Below are positions 1 to 7,469 of a DNA stretch of 64,000 nucleotides, piece after piece. The translations under genes were made by a program, and so were the position numbers. This DNA comes from Rhodanobacter lindaniclasticus (GTDB lineage: Bacteria > Pseudomonadota > Gammaproteobacteria > Xanthomonadales > Rhodanobacteraceae). The notes beneath the pieces were generated by a model. That model had not been told where the DNA came from. It saw only the letters and a list, made by a program, of their open reading frames with translations, and ran no database searches. Location: assembly GCF_004799035.1 (NCBI RefSeq), contig NZ_MWIO01000013.1, positions 159,863-223,862 of the forward strand, given 5' to 3'. Positions within the stretch are counted from its first letter, which is position 1. The number at the start of each line of letters is the position of its first letter.

Positions 1-639
1 CGCGAACAAGCGGGCCACGCTGGCCGCGCGCGCGGCGGAGAGTTCCCAGTTGGACGGGTACTGCGCGGTGCTGATCGGCACGTTGTCGGTGAAGCCCTCC
101 ACGCGCAGCGCGTTGGGGAAGCGGGCCAGGATGGCGGCCAGGTTCTCCAGCACCGCGCTGGCCGAGGCGGAAAGCTGCGCCACGCCGCTGGGGAACAGGA
201 TGTCGGTGCGGATCTCGATCTCCAGCCAGTTCGGCGTGTGCCGCACCACCACCAGCTTGCGGTCGATCAGCGGCTGCAGTGCCTTGCGTACCTGGTTCTC
301 GATGTCGTGCAGGCTTTCCGCGCCGCCGCGCCCCGGTGCCGGCGGGCGTTGCAGCGGCAACGGCAGCGTCACCGGGTTGCTGCGGTTGGCGGCATGGCGG
401 ATCGGCACGGCCGCGGCCGGCTGGCGCTGCCCTTCCGACGCCGGCGGCGGCGCGATGACCTGGCTGTTGCCGTTGAAGGCCTGCAGCAGCGATTCGGACA
501 TCACGCGGAACTTGCCCTCGTTGACCACCGACACCGCGTACATCACCACGAAGAAGGCCAGCAGCAGGGTCATCAGATCGGCATAGGGGATCGCCCACGC
601 CTCGTGGTTCTGGTGCTCCTCGTGGCGATGCCGCCTCAT
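1..639 (-). CDS. motD: Flagellar motor stator protein MotD (MotB family), C-terminus cut by window edge
   Basis: This is the B-type stator subunit that, with the MotA-like partner encoded just upstream, couples ion flow to flagellar rotation and anchors the stator to peptidoglycan. The visible 213 residues begin MRRHRHEEHQNHE and run into one membrane helix (about residues 20-42, ADLMTLLLAFFVVMYAVS) containing the Asp expected for ion binding. A Pro/Ala-rich linker and an OmpA-like domain follow, with VEGFTDNVPI and SNWELSAARA near the cut end. The ATG overlaps the motC stop as ATGA, so the pair is probably translationally coupled. The frame is still open at base 1, so the C-terminus lies outside the window. 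Confidence 0.93.
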   Translation of the reverse strand, partial: MRRHRHEEHQNHEAWAIPYADLMTLLLAFFVVMYAVSVVNEGKFRVMSESLLQAFNGNSQVIAPPPASEGQRQPAAAVPIRHAANRSNPVTLPLPLQRPPAPGRGGAESLHDIENQVRKALQPLIDRKLVVVRHTPNWLEIEIRTDILFPSGVAQLSASASAVLENLAAILARFPNALRVEGFTDNVPISTAQYPSNWELSAARAASVARLFA

Positions 640-1376
640 GCGACGTAACCCTGCAGGCGCGCCTCGATCTGGCGCGGGTTGTCGCCCTGGGCGATCGAGA
701 CCAGGCCCTCGACCAGGATCTCGCGCATCTGCGACTGCTTGCCCACCAGGCTCTTCAGCCGCGCGGCCATCGGCAGCATGAACAGATTGGCCAGCGCCAC
801 GCCGTAGATCGTCGCCACGAAGGCCGCGGCGATGCCGTGGCCGAGCTTGCTCGGGTCGGCGAGATTCTGCATCACCGCCATCAGGCCCATCACCGCGCCG
901 ATGATGCCCAGCGTGGGCGAGTAGATGCCGGCGTTCTCGTAGACCTTGGCGCCGGCCAGGTCGATCGCCTCGCGCGTGTCCATGTCCACTTCCAGCACGC
1001 TGCGGATGGTGTCCGGCTCGCCGCCGTCGACCAGCAGTTGCAGGCCCTTGCTGATGAACGGGTCGCTCTCGGACTCGATCTGCGGCTCCAGCCCGAGCAG
1101 GCCCTGGCGGCGCGAGATTTCGCTCCAGCCCACGATGCGGCTGATCAGGTCGCGCGGCTCGTGCTGCGGCGGCCGGTAGATCAGCTTCATCATCTTCAGC
1201 GCGTGCTTGATCACCGCGCCCTGGTTCTGCACCAGCAGCGCGGCCAGCGTGCCGAAGAACACGATCACGAACGCCGCCGGGTTCCACAGCGCCTCCACGG
1301 TGGAGCCCTTGAGCACGGTGCCCAGGACGATCACCACGAAGCCCAGGATGGTGCCGATGGTGCTGATTCTGTCCAT
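636..1376 (-). CDS. motC: Flagellar motor stator protein MotC (MotA family)
   Basis: The protein (246 aa) is the A-type stator subunit of the inner-membrane motor. Hydrophobic segments lie near residues 7-25 and 33-50, and a second pair near 150-170 (SPTLGIIGAVMGLMAVM) and 182-202 (AAAFVATIYGVALANLF). This is the four-helix MotA layout with a large cytoplasmic loop that contacts FliG. Length is normal for MotA/PomA/MotC. It starts 4 bp after the cheA stop and overlaps motD by ATGA. The placement after cheYZA resembles the pseudomonad cheYZAB-motCD cluster, from which I take the MotC/MotD names. Whether it uses H+ or Na+ cannot be read from the sequence. Confidence 0.95.
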   Translation of the reverse strand: MDRISTIGTILGFVVIVLGTVLKGSTVEALWNPAAFVIVFFGTLAALLVQNQGAVIKHALKMMKLIYRPPQHEPRDLISRIVGWSEISRRQGLLGLEPQIESESDPFISKGLQLLVDGGEPDTIRSVLEVDMDTREAIDLAGAKVYENAGIYSPTLGIIGAVMGLMAVMQNLADPSKLGHGIAAAFVATIYGVALANLFMLPMAARLKSLVGKQSQMREILVEGLVSIAQGDNPRQIEARLQGYVA

Positions 1377-1380
1377 GCGC

Positions 1381-3225
1381 TCAGACTTCCTTCTGCAGCG
1401 GGGCGGAGCAGCTGTCGGCCGCGGCGACCAGGCCGGCCAGGTCCATCACCAGGGCCAGCCGGCCGTCGCCGGTGACGGTGGCGCCGGCGATGCCGGAGGC
1501 GTCGGCGAACAGCGGGCCGAGCGGCTTGACGATGACGTCCTCGCGCCCGCGCACCTCGTGCACCAGGCAGCCGAGGCGCTGGTGGCCGATGTGCAACACC
1601 ACCACGTGGCGGCCGGCGTCGGCATCGGTGCCCACCCAGCGCGCGAGATCGGTCAGCGGCAGCGCGCGGCCGCGGTGCTCGGCGACCAGACGGCCGTCCA
1701 GCTCGCGATCCTGGCCGTCGGCCAGTTCGAACACTTCCTGCACGTTGCCCAGCGGCAGCGCCAGCAGGCGATCGGCCACGCGCACCATCAGCACGCGCAG
1801 CACGGCGAGGGTCAGCGGCACGGTCAGTTCCAGTTCGCTGCCGTGGCCCAGCCGCGACTGCACGCGCAGGGTGCCGCCCAGCTCGGCCACGCGGGTCTTG
1901 ACCACGTCCATGCCGACGCCGCGGCCGGAAATGTCCGACACCGCCGCGGCGGTGCTGAAGCCGGGACGGAAGATCAGTTCGTAGCACTCGGCCTCGCTCA
2001 GGCGGGCGGCCTGGGCGCTGTCCAGCAGGCCCTTCTCGACCGCCTTGCGGCGCAGGATGTCCGGGTCCATGCCGTGGCCGTCGTCGCTGACCGCGATCAC
2101 GATGCGCTCGCCGCGCTGGCTGGCGGAAAGCGCGATGCGGCCCTTGCGCGGCTTGCCGTTGCGTTCGCGTTCGTCCGGCATTTCCACGCCGTGGTCGAGC
2201 GCGTTGCGCAGCAGGTGGATCAGCGGATCGGCCAGCGCTTCGACCAGGCTGCGGTCGAGGTCGGTGCCCTCGCCTTCCAGCACCAGTTCGACCTCCTTGC
2301 CGAGCTGGCGCGCGAGGTCGCGCACGATCCGCGGGAAGCGCTGGAACAGGCGCCCGACCGGCTGCATGCGCATGCCCATCGCCGCGCCCTGCAGCGCATC
2401 GGTGACGCGATCGAGTTCGCCGGCGGCGGTGGCCAGCGATTCGTCGCCGAGGCGCGCGGCCAGGCTGAGCAGGCGATTGCGCAGCAGCACCAGCTCGCCG
2501 GCGTGGTTGACCAGCAGGTCGAGTCGCGCGGTGTCCACGCGCACCGAATGGTCCGCCGCCGGAGCCGGGCGCGCCGGTGCGGCGCCTGCCGGTGGCGCGG
2601 CCGCTGCTGGCGCGGGTGCGGCAGGCTGGCCCGGCTTGCCGTGCAGGCTGTCGAGAAGGGCCTCGAACTCGTCGTCGTCGATGCCGGCCGGCGGCGCGGC
2701 GGGAAGCGGTGCCGGCGCGACGGTGCCGGGGGCGGCGGTGCCGTACAAGGTGTCCAGCAGCGCCTCGAATTCGTTGTCGTCGATCGCGCCGGCGTCGGCG
2801 GACGCCGCGGCCGGCGGCGGCGCGGCCACCGGTGCCGGCGCCGCGGCGTGCGGCGTGAGCGCCTGCAGCAGGGCGGACGGCGGCATCGCCATCGCGCTGC
2901 CGTCGCTCACCGCGGCCATCATGTCGTTGAGCAGGTCCAGCGCCTGCAGCAGGCCGTCCATGTGGGCGGCGTCCAGTGCGAGCTTGCCGTTGCGCGCTTC
3001 GTTGAGCAGGTCCTCGGCGTGATGGCACAGCAGCACCATCGGCTCCAGCGCGAGGAAGCCGGCGCCGCCCTTGACCGTGTGGAAGGCGCGGAACACGGCG
3101 TTCAGCAACTCGCTGTCGCGCGGGGAGGTTTCCAGCGCGACCAGTTGCTCGCCGAGCCGCTGCAGCAGCTCGCCGGCCTCGACCAGGAAGTCCTGGCGCA
3201 ATTCGAGGTCGAATTCCGCGTCCAT
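1381..3225 (-). CDS. cheA: Chemotaxis histidine kinase CheA
   Basis: CheA autophosphorylates under chemoreceptor control and passes phosphate to CheY. The product is 614 aa. An N-terminal HPt domain carries the phospho-acceptor His at residue 49 (FRAFHTVKGGAGF). A Pro/Ala linker holds two copies of an acidic motif (EFEALLDTLYG, EFEALLDSLHG). Dimerisation (LDLLVNHAGELV), ATPase (N box LIHLLRNALDHG; G boxes DDGHGMDPD and GRGVGMDVVK) and C-terminal CheW-like domains follow. I see no recognisable P2 domain. The ATG at 3225 is 1 bp past the cheZ stop; an open extension to 3459 overlaps cheZ in another frame and is rejected. No cheB separates it from motC, unlike in Pseudomonas. Confidence 0.96.
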   Translation of the reverse strand: MDAEFDLELRQDFLVEAGELLQRLGEQLVALETSPRDSELLNAVFRAFHTVKGGAGFLALEPMVLLCHHAEDLLNEARNGKLALDAAHMDGLLQALDLLNDMMAAVSDGSAMAMPPSALLQALTPHAAAPAPVAAPPPAAASADAGAIDDNEFEALLDTLYGTAAPGTVAPAPLPAAPPAGIDDDEFEALLDSLHGKPGQPAAPAPAAAAPPAGAAPARPAPAADHSVRVDTARLDLLVNHAGELVLLRNRLLSLAARLGDESLATAAGELDRVTDALQGAAMGMRMQPVGRLFQRFPRIVRDLARQLGKEVELVLEGEGTDLDRSLVEALADPLIHLLRNALDHGVEMPDERERNGKPRKGRIALSASQRGERIVIAVSDDGHGMDPDILRRKAVEKGLLDSAQAARLSEAECYELIFRPGFSTAAAVSDISGRGVGMDVVKTRVAELGGTLRVQSRLGHGSELELTVPLTLAVLRVLMVRVADRLLALPLGNVQEVFELADGQDRELDGRLVAEHRGRALPLTDLARWVGTDADAGRHVVVLHIGHQRLGCLVHEVRGREDVIVKPLGPLFADASGIAGATVTGDGRLALVMDLAGLVAAADSCSAPLQKEV

Positions 3226-3226
3226 C

Positions 3227-3868
3227 TCAGAACCCGAATTCGCTGAGCAGGCGGTCGGCCTCCTCCTGGCTGGAGACCTTGGCCGCACTGGCCGGCAGCT
3301 CGCTGCCTGCCAGCGCGCCGGTGAGGCGCACCAGTTCCAGCAGGGTCGACTCGACCGAACCGATGAAGTTGTCGACCTTCTTGATGCGTTGCCCGGTGAG
3401 GTCCTGCCACGACTGCGCCACCACCAGTTCGGCCAGCCCTTCGCGGCAGCCGTCGGCAAACATCACCGACTCGCGCGCCAGCACTGAAGCCGGCTCGTTG
3501 TCCTGCGACCACTTGAGCATCTCGGCGGCGTTGATGGTCAGCGCCTCGGCCTGCGGGCGCATGCGTTCGGCGAAGTCGATGGTGCGATGCGCGGCGTTCG
3601 CGCTCATCTCCAGCGCGTCCTGCAGGTAGCGGCGCGCATCGGCGGCATTGCCGGGGAAACCGTCCTGCGCCAGGTCGCTGCCCAGCCGGCGCACGGCGTC
3701 GTGCAGGTCGCGCGCAAGCTGGCCGAGTGCACGGAACATGTGCTGCTCGCGCTGGCGCACGATGGCGTCCAGCGCCTGTTCGAACTCGGCGCCGTCCGGG
3801 CTGTTCAGCAGCGCGCGCAGTTCGGTCGGCAGGTTCTCGTCCATCGCGAGGGCGGGTGCGGCGCTCAT
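3227..3868 (-). CDS. cheZ: Protein phosphatase CheZ acting on CheY-P
   Basis: CheZ (213 aa) accelerates CheY-P dephosphorylation. The long-helix core contains [15 protein letters not shown], whose Asp and Gln match the catalytic pair known in enteric CheZ (D143/Q147). The extreme C-terminus, [10 protein letters not shown], is the short CheY-binding helix after a flexible linker. The ATG at 3868 overlaps the cheY stop (ATGA). A longer in-frame extension to 4285 covers the whole of cheY in another frame and is not credible. The position directly after cheY and before cheA supports the call. Confidence 0.95.
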   Translation of the reverse strand: MSAAPALAMDENLPTELRALLNSPDGAEFEQALDAIVRQREQHMFRALGQLARDLHDAVRRLGSDLAQDGFPGNAADARRYLQDALEMSANAAHRTIDFAERMRPQAEALTINAAEMLKWSQDNEPASVLARESVMFADGCREGLAELVVAQSWQDLTGQRIKKVDNFIGSVESTLLELVRLTGALAGSELPASAAKVSSQEEADRLLSEFGF

Positions 3869-4260
3869 GCCGTCACCCCGCCGGCGGCGATGCGCTCGAA
3901 GATCTTGGTGAGTTTTTCCTTCAGCGTGACCGCGGTGAACGGCTTGACGATGTAGCCGTTCACGCCGGCCTGGGCGGCGGCGATGATCTGGTCGCGGTTG
4001 TTCTCGGCGGTGACCATCAGCACCGGCAGACCCTTCAGCGACGCTTCGGCGCGGATCGCCTTGAGCAGGTCGATGCCGGTCATGTTGGGCATGTTCCAGT
4101 CGGTGACCACCAGGTCGAACGGCTGGCTGCGCAGCATCGCGATCGCGTTCTCGCCGTCGTCTGCCTCCTGGATCAGCGGGTTGCTGAAACCCAGCTCCAC
4201 CAGCAGGTTCCTGACGATGCGCCGCATGGTGGAGAAGTCGTCCACCACCAGGATTTTCAT
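3865..4260 (-). CDS. cheY: Chemotaxis response regulator CheY
   Basis: This single-domain receiver (131 aa) binds FliM when phosphorylated and switches flagellar rotation. Visible landmarks are the acidic pocket [14 protein letters not shown], the phosphorylation site [17 protein letters not shown] around the conserved Thr, and the Lys in YIVKPF. I chose the ATG giving MKILVVDD at 4260; the frame is open to 4287 (MWREALDKN...), which would add nine non-conserved residues. It overlaps cheZ by ATGA and follows fliA after 70 bp, which hold a short GC hairpin (GGGCCG/CGGCCC) and no clear promoter. Confidence 0.96.
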   Translation of the reverse strand: MKILVVDDFSTMRRIVRNLLVELGFSNPLIQEADDGENAIAMLRSQPFDLVVTDWNMPNMTGIDLLKAIRAEASLKGLPVLMVTAENNRDQIIAAAQAGVNGYIVKPFTAVTLKEKLTKIFERIAAGGVTA

Positions 4261-4330
4261 GTTCTTGTCCAACGCTTCTCTCCACATGGGCCGTCAGGCG
4301 GCCCCTTGGTTTTGGTCCGTCCGGCCGCGG

Positions 4331-5059
4331 TCAGCCGCGCCAGCCGGAAAGTCGTGCACGCAACCGGAGCACCGCCTGCCCGTGGATCTGGCAGACGCGC
4401 GACTCGCTCACCCCCAGCACCGCGCCGATCTCCTTCAGGTTCAACTCCTGTTCGTAGTACAGCGACATCACCATCTGCTCGCGTTCGGGCAGGCCGCTGA
4501 TCGCCTCGGCCAGGTCCTCGCGCATGCCGTCGCGCTCGATGTTCTCCGACGGTCCGAGGCTGCTCTCGTCGGCCACGTCCATCACGCCGCCTTCGTCGCC
4601 GTCGTCCGACCCGGTGAGGCTGAGCAGCCGCACGCAGGCAGCATCGGCCAGCACCTGGTGGTATTCCTCGGCGCTGATGCCCAGCCGCCGCATCACCTCC
4701 TTCTCGTCCGCCTCCGCGCCCGTCTCGACCTCGATCTGGCGGATCACCTCCGCCACCTCGCGGGTCTTGCGATGGACCGAGCGCGGCGCCCAGTCGGTGC
4801 GTCGCAACTCGTCCAGCATCGCGCCACGGATGCGGATCCCCGCATACGTTTCGAAGCTAGCCCCGCGGTTCTGGGCGAAATTGCGCGACGCTTCCAGCAA
4901 ACCGATCATTCCCGACTGGATCAGGTCGCCCACGTCCACGCTCGCCGGCAACCGCCCCATCAGGTGATAGGCGATCCGCCGCACCAACGGTGCATGCCGG
5001 CGTACCAGTTCGTCGGCACTTTCGCGGGAAACCTGCAGATACTCCGAAGCCACACTCAT
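4331..5059 (-). CDS. fliA: Flagellar sigma factor FliA (sigma28)
   Basis: The product (242 aa) is the RNA polymerase sigma subunit for late flagellar and chemotaxis promoters and the target of FlgM. Region 2 is visible in VRRIAYHLMGRLPASVD, GDLIQSGMIGLLEA and FETYAGIRIRGAMLDELR. Region 4 has the helix-turn-helix LNLKEIGAVLGVSESRVCQI. The start overlaps the flhG stop as ATGA. Its likely targets in this window are the motifs before fliC, cheV, flgM and the chemoreceptor gene. Confidence is high from length, domain order and context. Confidence 0.97.
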   Translation of the reverse strand: MSVASEYLQVSRESADELVRRHAPLVRRIAYHLMGRLPASVDVGDLIQSGMIGLLEASRNFAQNRGASFETYAGIRIRGAMLDELRRTDWAPRSVHRKTREVAEVIRQIEVETGAEADEKEVMRRLGISAEEYHQVLADAACVRLLSLTGSDDGDEGGVMDVADESSLGPSENIERDGMREDLAEAISGLPEREQMVMSLYYEQELNLKEIGAVLGVSESRVCQIHGQAVLRLRARLSGWRG

Positions 5060-6015
5060 CTCGGCACCCCATCAGCCGTTGCGTTCCGGCCGCCAAAGAA
5101 GGCAATCCGGTCGAACACTGCGCGGTCCGTCTCCGCCCACTTATCGACCAGTTCCGCCAATTTCTTGAATGCCAGCGCCGAATGGCTCGACGGCCACACG
5201 TCGACGACGGCACACTGCCTGCGGATGGCCTGGCGCAGACGCTCGTCGTGCGGCACCCATCCACTGAAATCGATCACCACGTCCAGGAAGCGGTCGCTGA
5301 CCCGCGCCAGCTTCTGGTGCAGGGCCCGCGCATCGCCCTCGTTGCGCACCATGTTGGCCACCATGCGGATGCGCCGCACGCCGAAATCGCGGCTGAGCAC
5401 CTTGGTCAGGCCGTAGGCGTCGGTCAGCGAGGCGGGCTCGTCGCATACCACCAGGATCACGTCCGCGGCGGCGGCGGCGAACATGGTCACGTTGTCGGAC
5501 AGGCCGGCGGCGGTATCCACCAGCAGGAATTCGGGCGGCCGCGCCAGTTCGTCGAAGGCGCGGATGATCGCCGCGTGCTGGCCGTTGTCGAGCTGCGCCA
5601 GCCGGCGCGCGCCGGAGCCGGCCGGCACCACCTGCAGGCCGCGCGCGGCGGGCAGCAGCAGCTCCTCCAGCGTGCACTCGCCGTCGAGCAGGTGGCCGAT
5701 GTGGCGCGAAGGGCTGAGCCCCAGCATCACGTCGACATTGGCCAGGCCCATGTCGGCATCCAGCAGCATCACCTCGCGGCCGGCGATGGACAGCGCCATC
5801 GCCAGGTTCACCGCGACCGTGCTCTTGCCCACGCCACCCTTGCCGCCGGCCACCGCGATGGTGCGGCACGGCGGACGCGCCGGCGCACCGTTGCCGAACA
5901 GGTTGCTGGCCTGGTGACCCGGCGGCAGCGCGGCCGGCGGGGTCGCCGGGCTGGCGGCCATGCCCAGTGTCTGTTGCAGCCCGAAGGCCTGGTCCATTGC
6001 AGGTACTCCGCTCAT
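5056..6015 (-). CDS. flhG: Flagellar number regulator FlhG (FleN/YlxH, MinD-like ATPase)
   Basis: A MinD/ParA-type ATPase (319 aa) that limits flagellar number and works with FlhF at the pole; in pseudomonads FleN also restrains FleQ. The N-terminus carries DQAFGLQ, matching the DQAxxL element known to stimulate FlhF GTPase. The deviant Walker A is GGKGGVGKST, followed by LLDADMGLANVDVMLGL and LVDTAAGLSDNV. I chose the ATG at 6015, which overlaps the flhF stop (ATGA) and keeps the activation helix; the in-frame Met at 5997 (MDQAFG) is an alternative, and an extension to 6099 runs into flhF. It overlaps fliA by ATGA. Confidence 0.94.
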   Translation of the reverse strand: MSGVPAMDQAFGLQQTLGMAASPATPPAALPPGHQASNLFGNGAPARPPCRTIAVAGGKGGVGKSTVAVNLAMALSIAGREVMLLDADMGLANVDVMLGLSPSRHIGHLLDGECTLEELLLPAARGLQVVPAGSGARRLAQLDNGQHAAIIRAFDELARPPEFLLVDTAAGLSDNVTMFAAAAADVILVVCDEPASLTDAYGLTKVLSRDFGVRRIRMVANMVRNEGDARALHQKLARVSDRFLDVVIDFSGWVPHDERLRQAIRRQCAVVDVWPSSHSALAFKKLAELVDKWAETDRAVFDRIAFFGGRNATADGVPR

Positions 6016-7340
6016 GCGCTGGCTACCGCCAGTCCGAACCGGTCGGCCATCAGGCTGTCGTCGGGAACGCCGGTCTTCAGCGATTGCGCCGCGCGGCACA
6101 CCAGCACGCGCGCGTCGGCCACGCTGATGTCCTCCGGCACGCGCTGGCCGTCGGTGGTGTAGTCCAGCGCCAGCCGGCGCCGGATCAGCACCGACAGCGC
6201 GCCGCCCAGGTTCGGCGCTTCGTCGAGTTTGGTCAGGATGCAGGCCCGCGGCTGCAGCGGCAGGTAGGCGCGCACGGCGTCGTCCAGCGACTGCGCATGC
6301 GTGTTTGCCGCCAGCACCAGGGTGGCGCGCAATTCGTTGGCCTGGGCCAGGGTATCCAGTTGCTGGTTGAGTCGCGGGTCATGGCTGGCCACGCCGGCGG
6401 TGTCGATCAGCACGGTGTGGCGATCGCGCAGGAGCTCCAGCACCTTGCGCAGGCTGTCGCCGTCGTAGGCCGGGTACACGCGCACACCGAGCAGGCGGCC
6501 GTAGTGTTCCAGCTGCGCCGCGGCGCCGATGCGGTAGTGGTCGGTGCTGACCAGGGCCACCTGGTCGGCGCCGTGGCGCATCACCGCGCGCGCGGCCAGC
6601 TTGGCGATGGTGGTGGTCTTGCCCACGCCGGTGGGACCGACCAGGGCGGTGACCATCGGCGCATCGTCGGCCAGCGCGCGGCCGCTCACCGCCAGACGGC
6701 GGCTGAGCATGCCCAGCGGCAGGTAGCGCGCCTGCTCGGCGTTGATCTGTTCGGGCAAGTCGTCGACCAGCGAACGCGCCACGTCGGGCTCGATGCCGAT
6801 GCGGGTCATCTCGCGCAGCACCCGCGCACGCAGCGGCTGGCGCCGTTCCAGGTCGTTCCAGGCAAGGCTGGACAGCTGCACTTCCAGCATCTCGCGCATG
6901 CTGCCCAGCTCGTTGCGCAGGCGTGCCGTGTCCTGCGCGGCGCGCTCGATCAGCGGCGCGGCCGCGGCACGCTCGGCGACCGGTGCGGCAGGCGTTGCGG
7001 CGGAGGGCGCGGCGGCGCGGGCGCGGCGTGCTGCCGCGGGGGAGATTGCCGCGCGTGGCGCGGCGGTCTCTGCCACCGGCGCGCGTGGCGTCGGCGCCGT
7101 CGTCGGTTCGATGCCGGCCACCGGCAAGGGCGGCGGCGGTGGCGGCTCGGCCGGCGCACGCGCGGCACCCTGGCGCGAAGCCTCGCGCATCAATGCCTCG
7201 TCATAGTCCAGCGCCGCAATGATCTCGATGCCCTCGGCAATCCGCCGCGTCGACAGGATCACCGCCTCGTCTCCCTGCTCCTCGCGGACCTCGCGCATCG
7301 CCTGGCGCATGTCGGCGGCCACGTAACGTTTGATCTTCAT
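6012..7340 (-). CDS. flhF: Flagellar placement GTPase FlhF (SRP family)
   Basis: FlhF (442 aa) is an SRP-type GTPase that marks the pole for flagellar assembly. The N-terminal B domain begins MKIKRYVAADMRQAM, followed by a low-complexity Ala/Pro stretch, a helical N domain and the G domain. Nucleotide motifs are VGPTGVGKTTTIAKLA (G1), STDHYRIGAAAQL (G2), LIDTAGV (G3) and LTKLDEAPNLGGAL (G4/G5). It pairs with the overlapping flhG. A 129-bp gap holding an inverted repeat separates it from flhA; I found no sigma54-like motif there. Confidence 0.96.
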   Translation of the reverse strand: MKIKRYVAADMRQAMREVREEQGDEAVILSTRRIAEGIEIIAALDYDEALMREASRQGAARAPAEPPPPPPLPVAGIEPTTAPTPRAPVAETAAPRAAISPAAARRARAAAPSAATPAAPVAERAAAAPLIERAAQDTARLRNELGSMREMLEVQLSSLAWNDLERRQPLRARVLREMTRIGIEPDVARSLVDDLPEQINAEQARYLPLGMLSRRLAVSGRALADDAPMVTALVGPTGVGKTTTIAKLAARAVMRHGADQVALVSTDHYRIGAAAQLEHYGRLLGVRVYPAYDGDSLRKVLELLRDRHTVLIDTAGVASHDPRLNQQLDTLAQANELRATLVLAANTHAQSLDDAVRAYLPLQPRACILTKLDEAPNLGGALSVLIRRRLALDYTTDGQRVPEDISVADARVLVCRAAQSLKTGVPDDSLMADRFGLAVASA

Positions 7341-7355
7341 CTTTGCTCCGCAAAC

Positions 7356-7466
7356 GGGAATGGGAAATCAGGGGATGGGAAATGGGGAACGGTCGGATGA
7401 CCGCGAGGTGTGGGGTTGTGCCGCTCTTGTTTCTTCCATTCCCGATTCCCTGACGCCGGTTCCCGG
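7356..7466. repeat. Intergenic inverted repeat between flhA and flhF
   Basis: The left arm is G/A-rich with direct sub-repeats (GGGAATGGGAAATCAGGGG, GGGAAATGGGGAACGG) and the right arm is its approximate complement (CTTCCATTCCCGATTCCCTG, CCGGTTCCCGG). A transcript could fold into a long imperfect hairpin. It fills almost the whole flhA-flhF gap. I see no coding potential in it. Confidence 0.6.
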
Positions 7467-7469
7467 CCC

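Noticed and set aside
1207..3246. A long plus-strand frame opposite cheA and motC
   Set aside because: Antisense to clear chemotaxis genes; His/Gln/Arg-rich translation typical of the opposite strand of GC-rich coding DNA.
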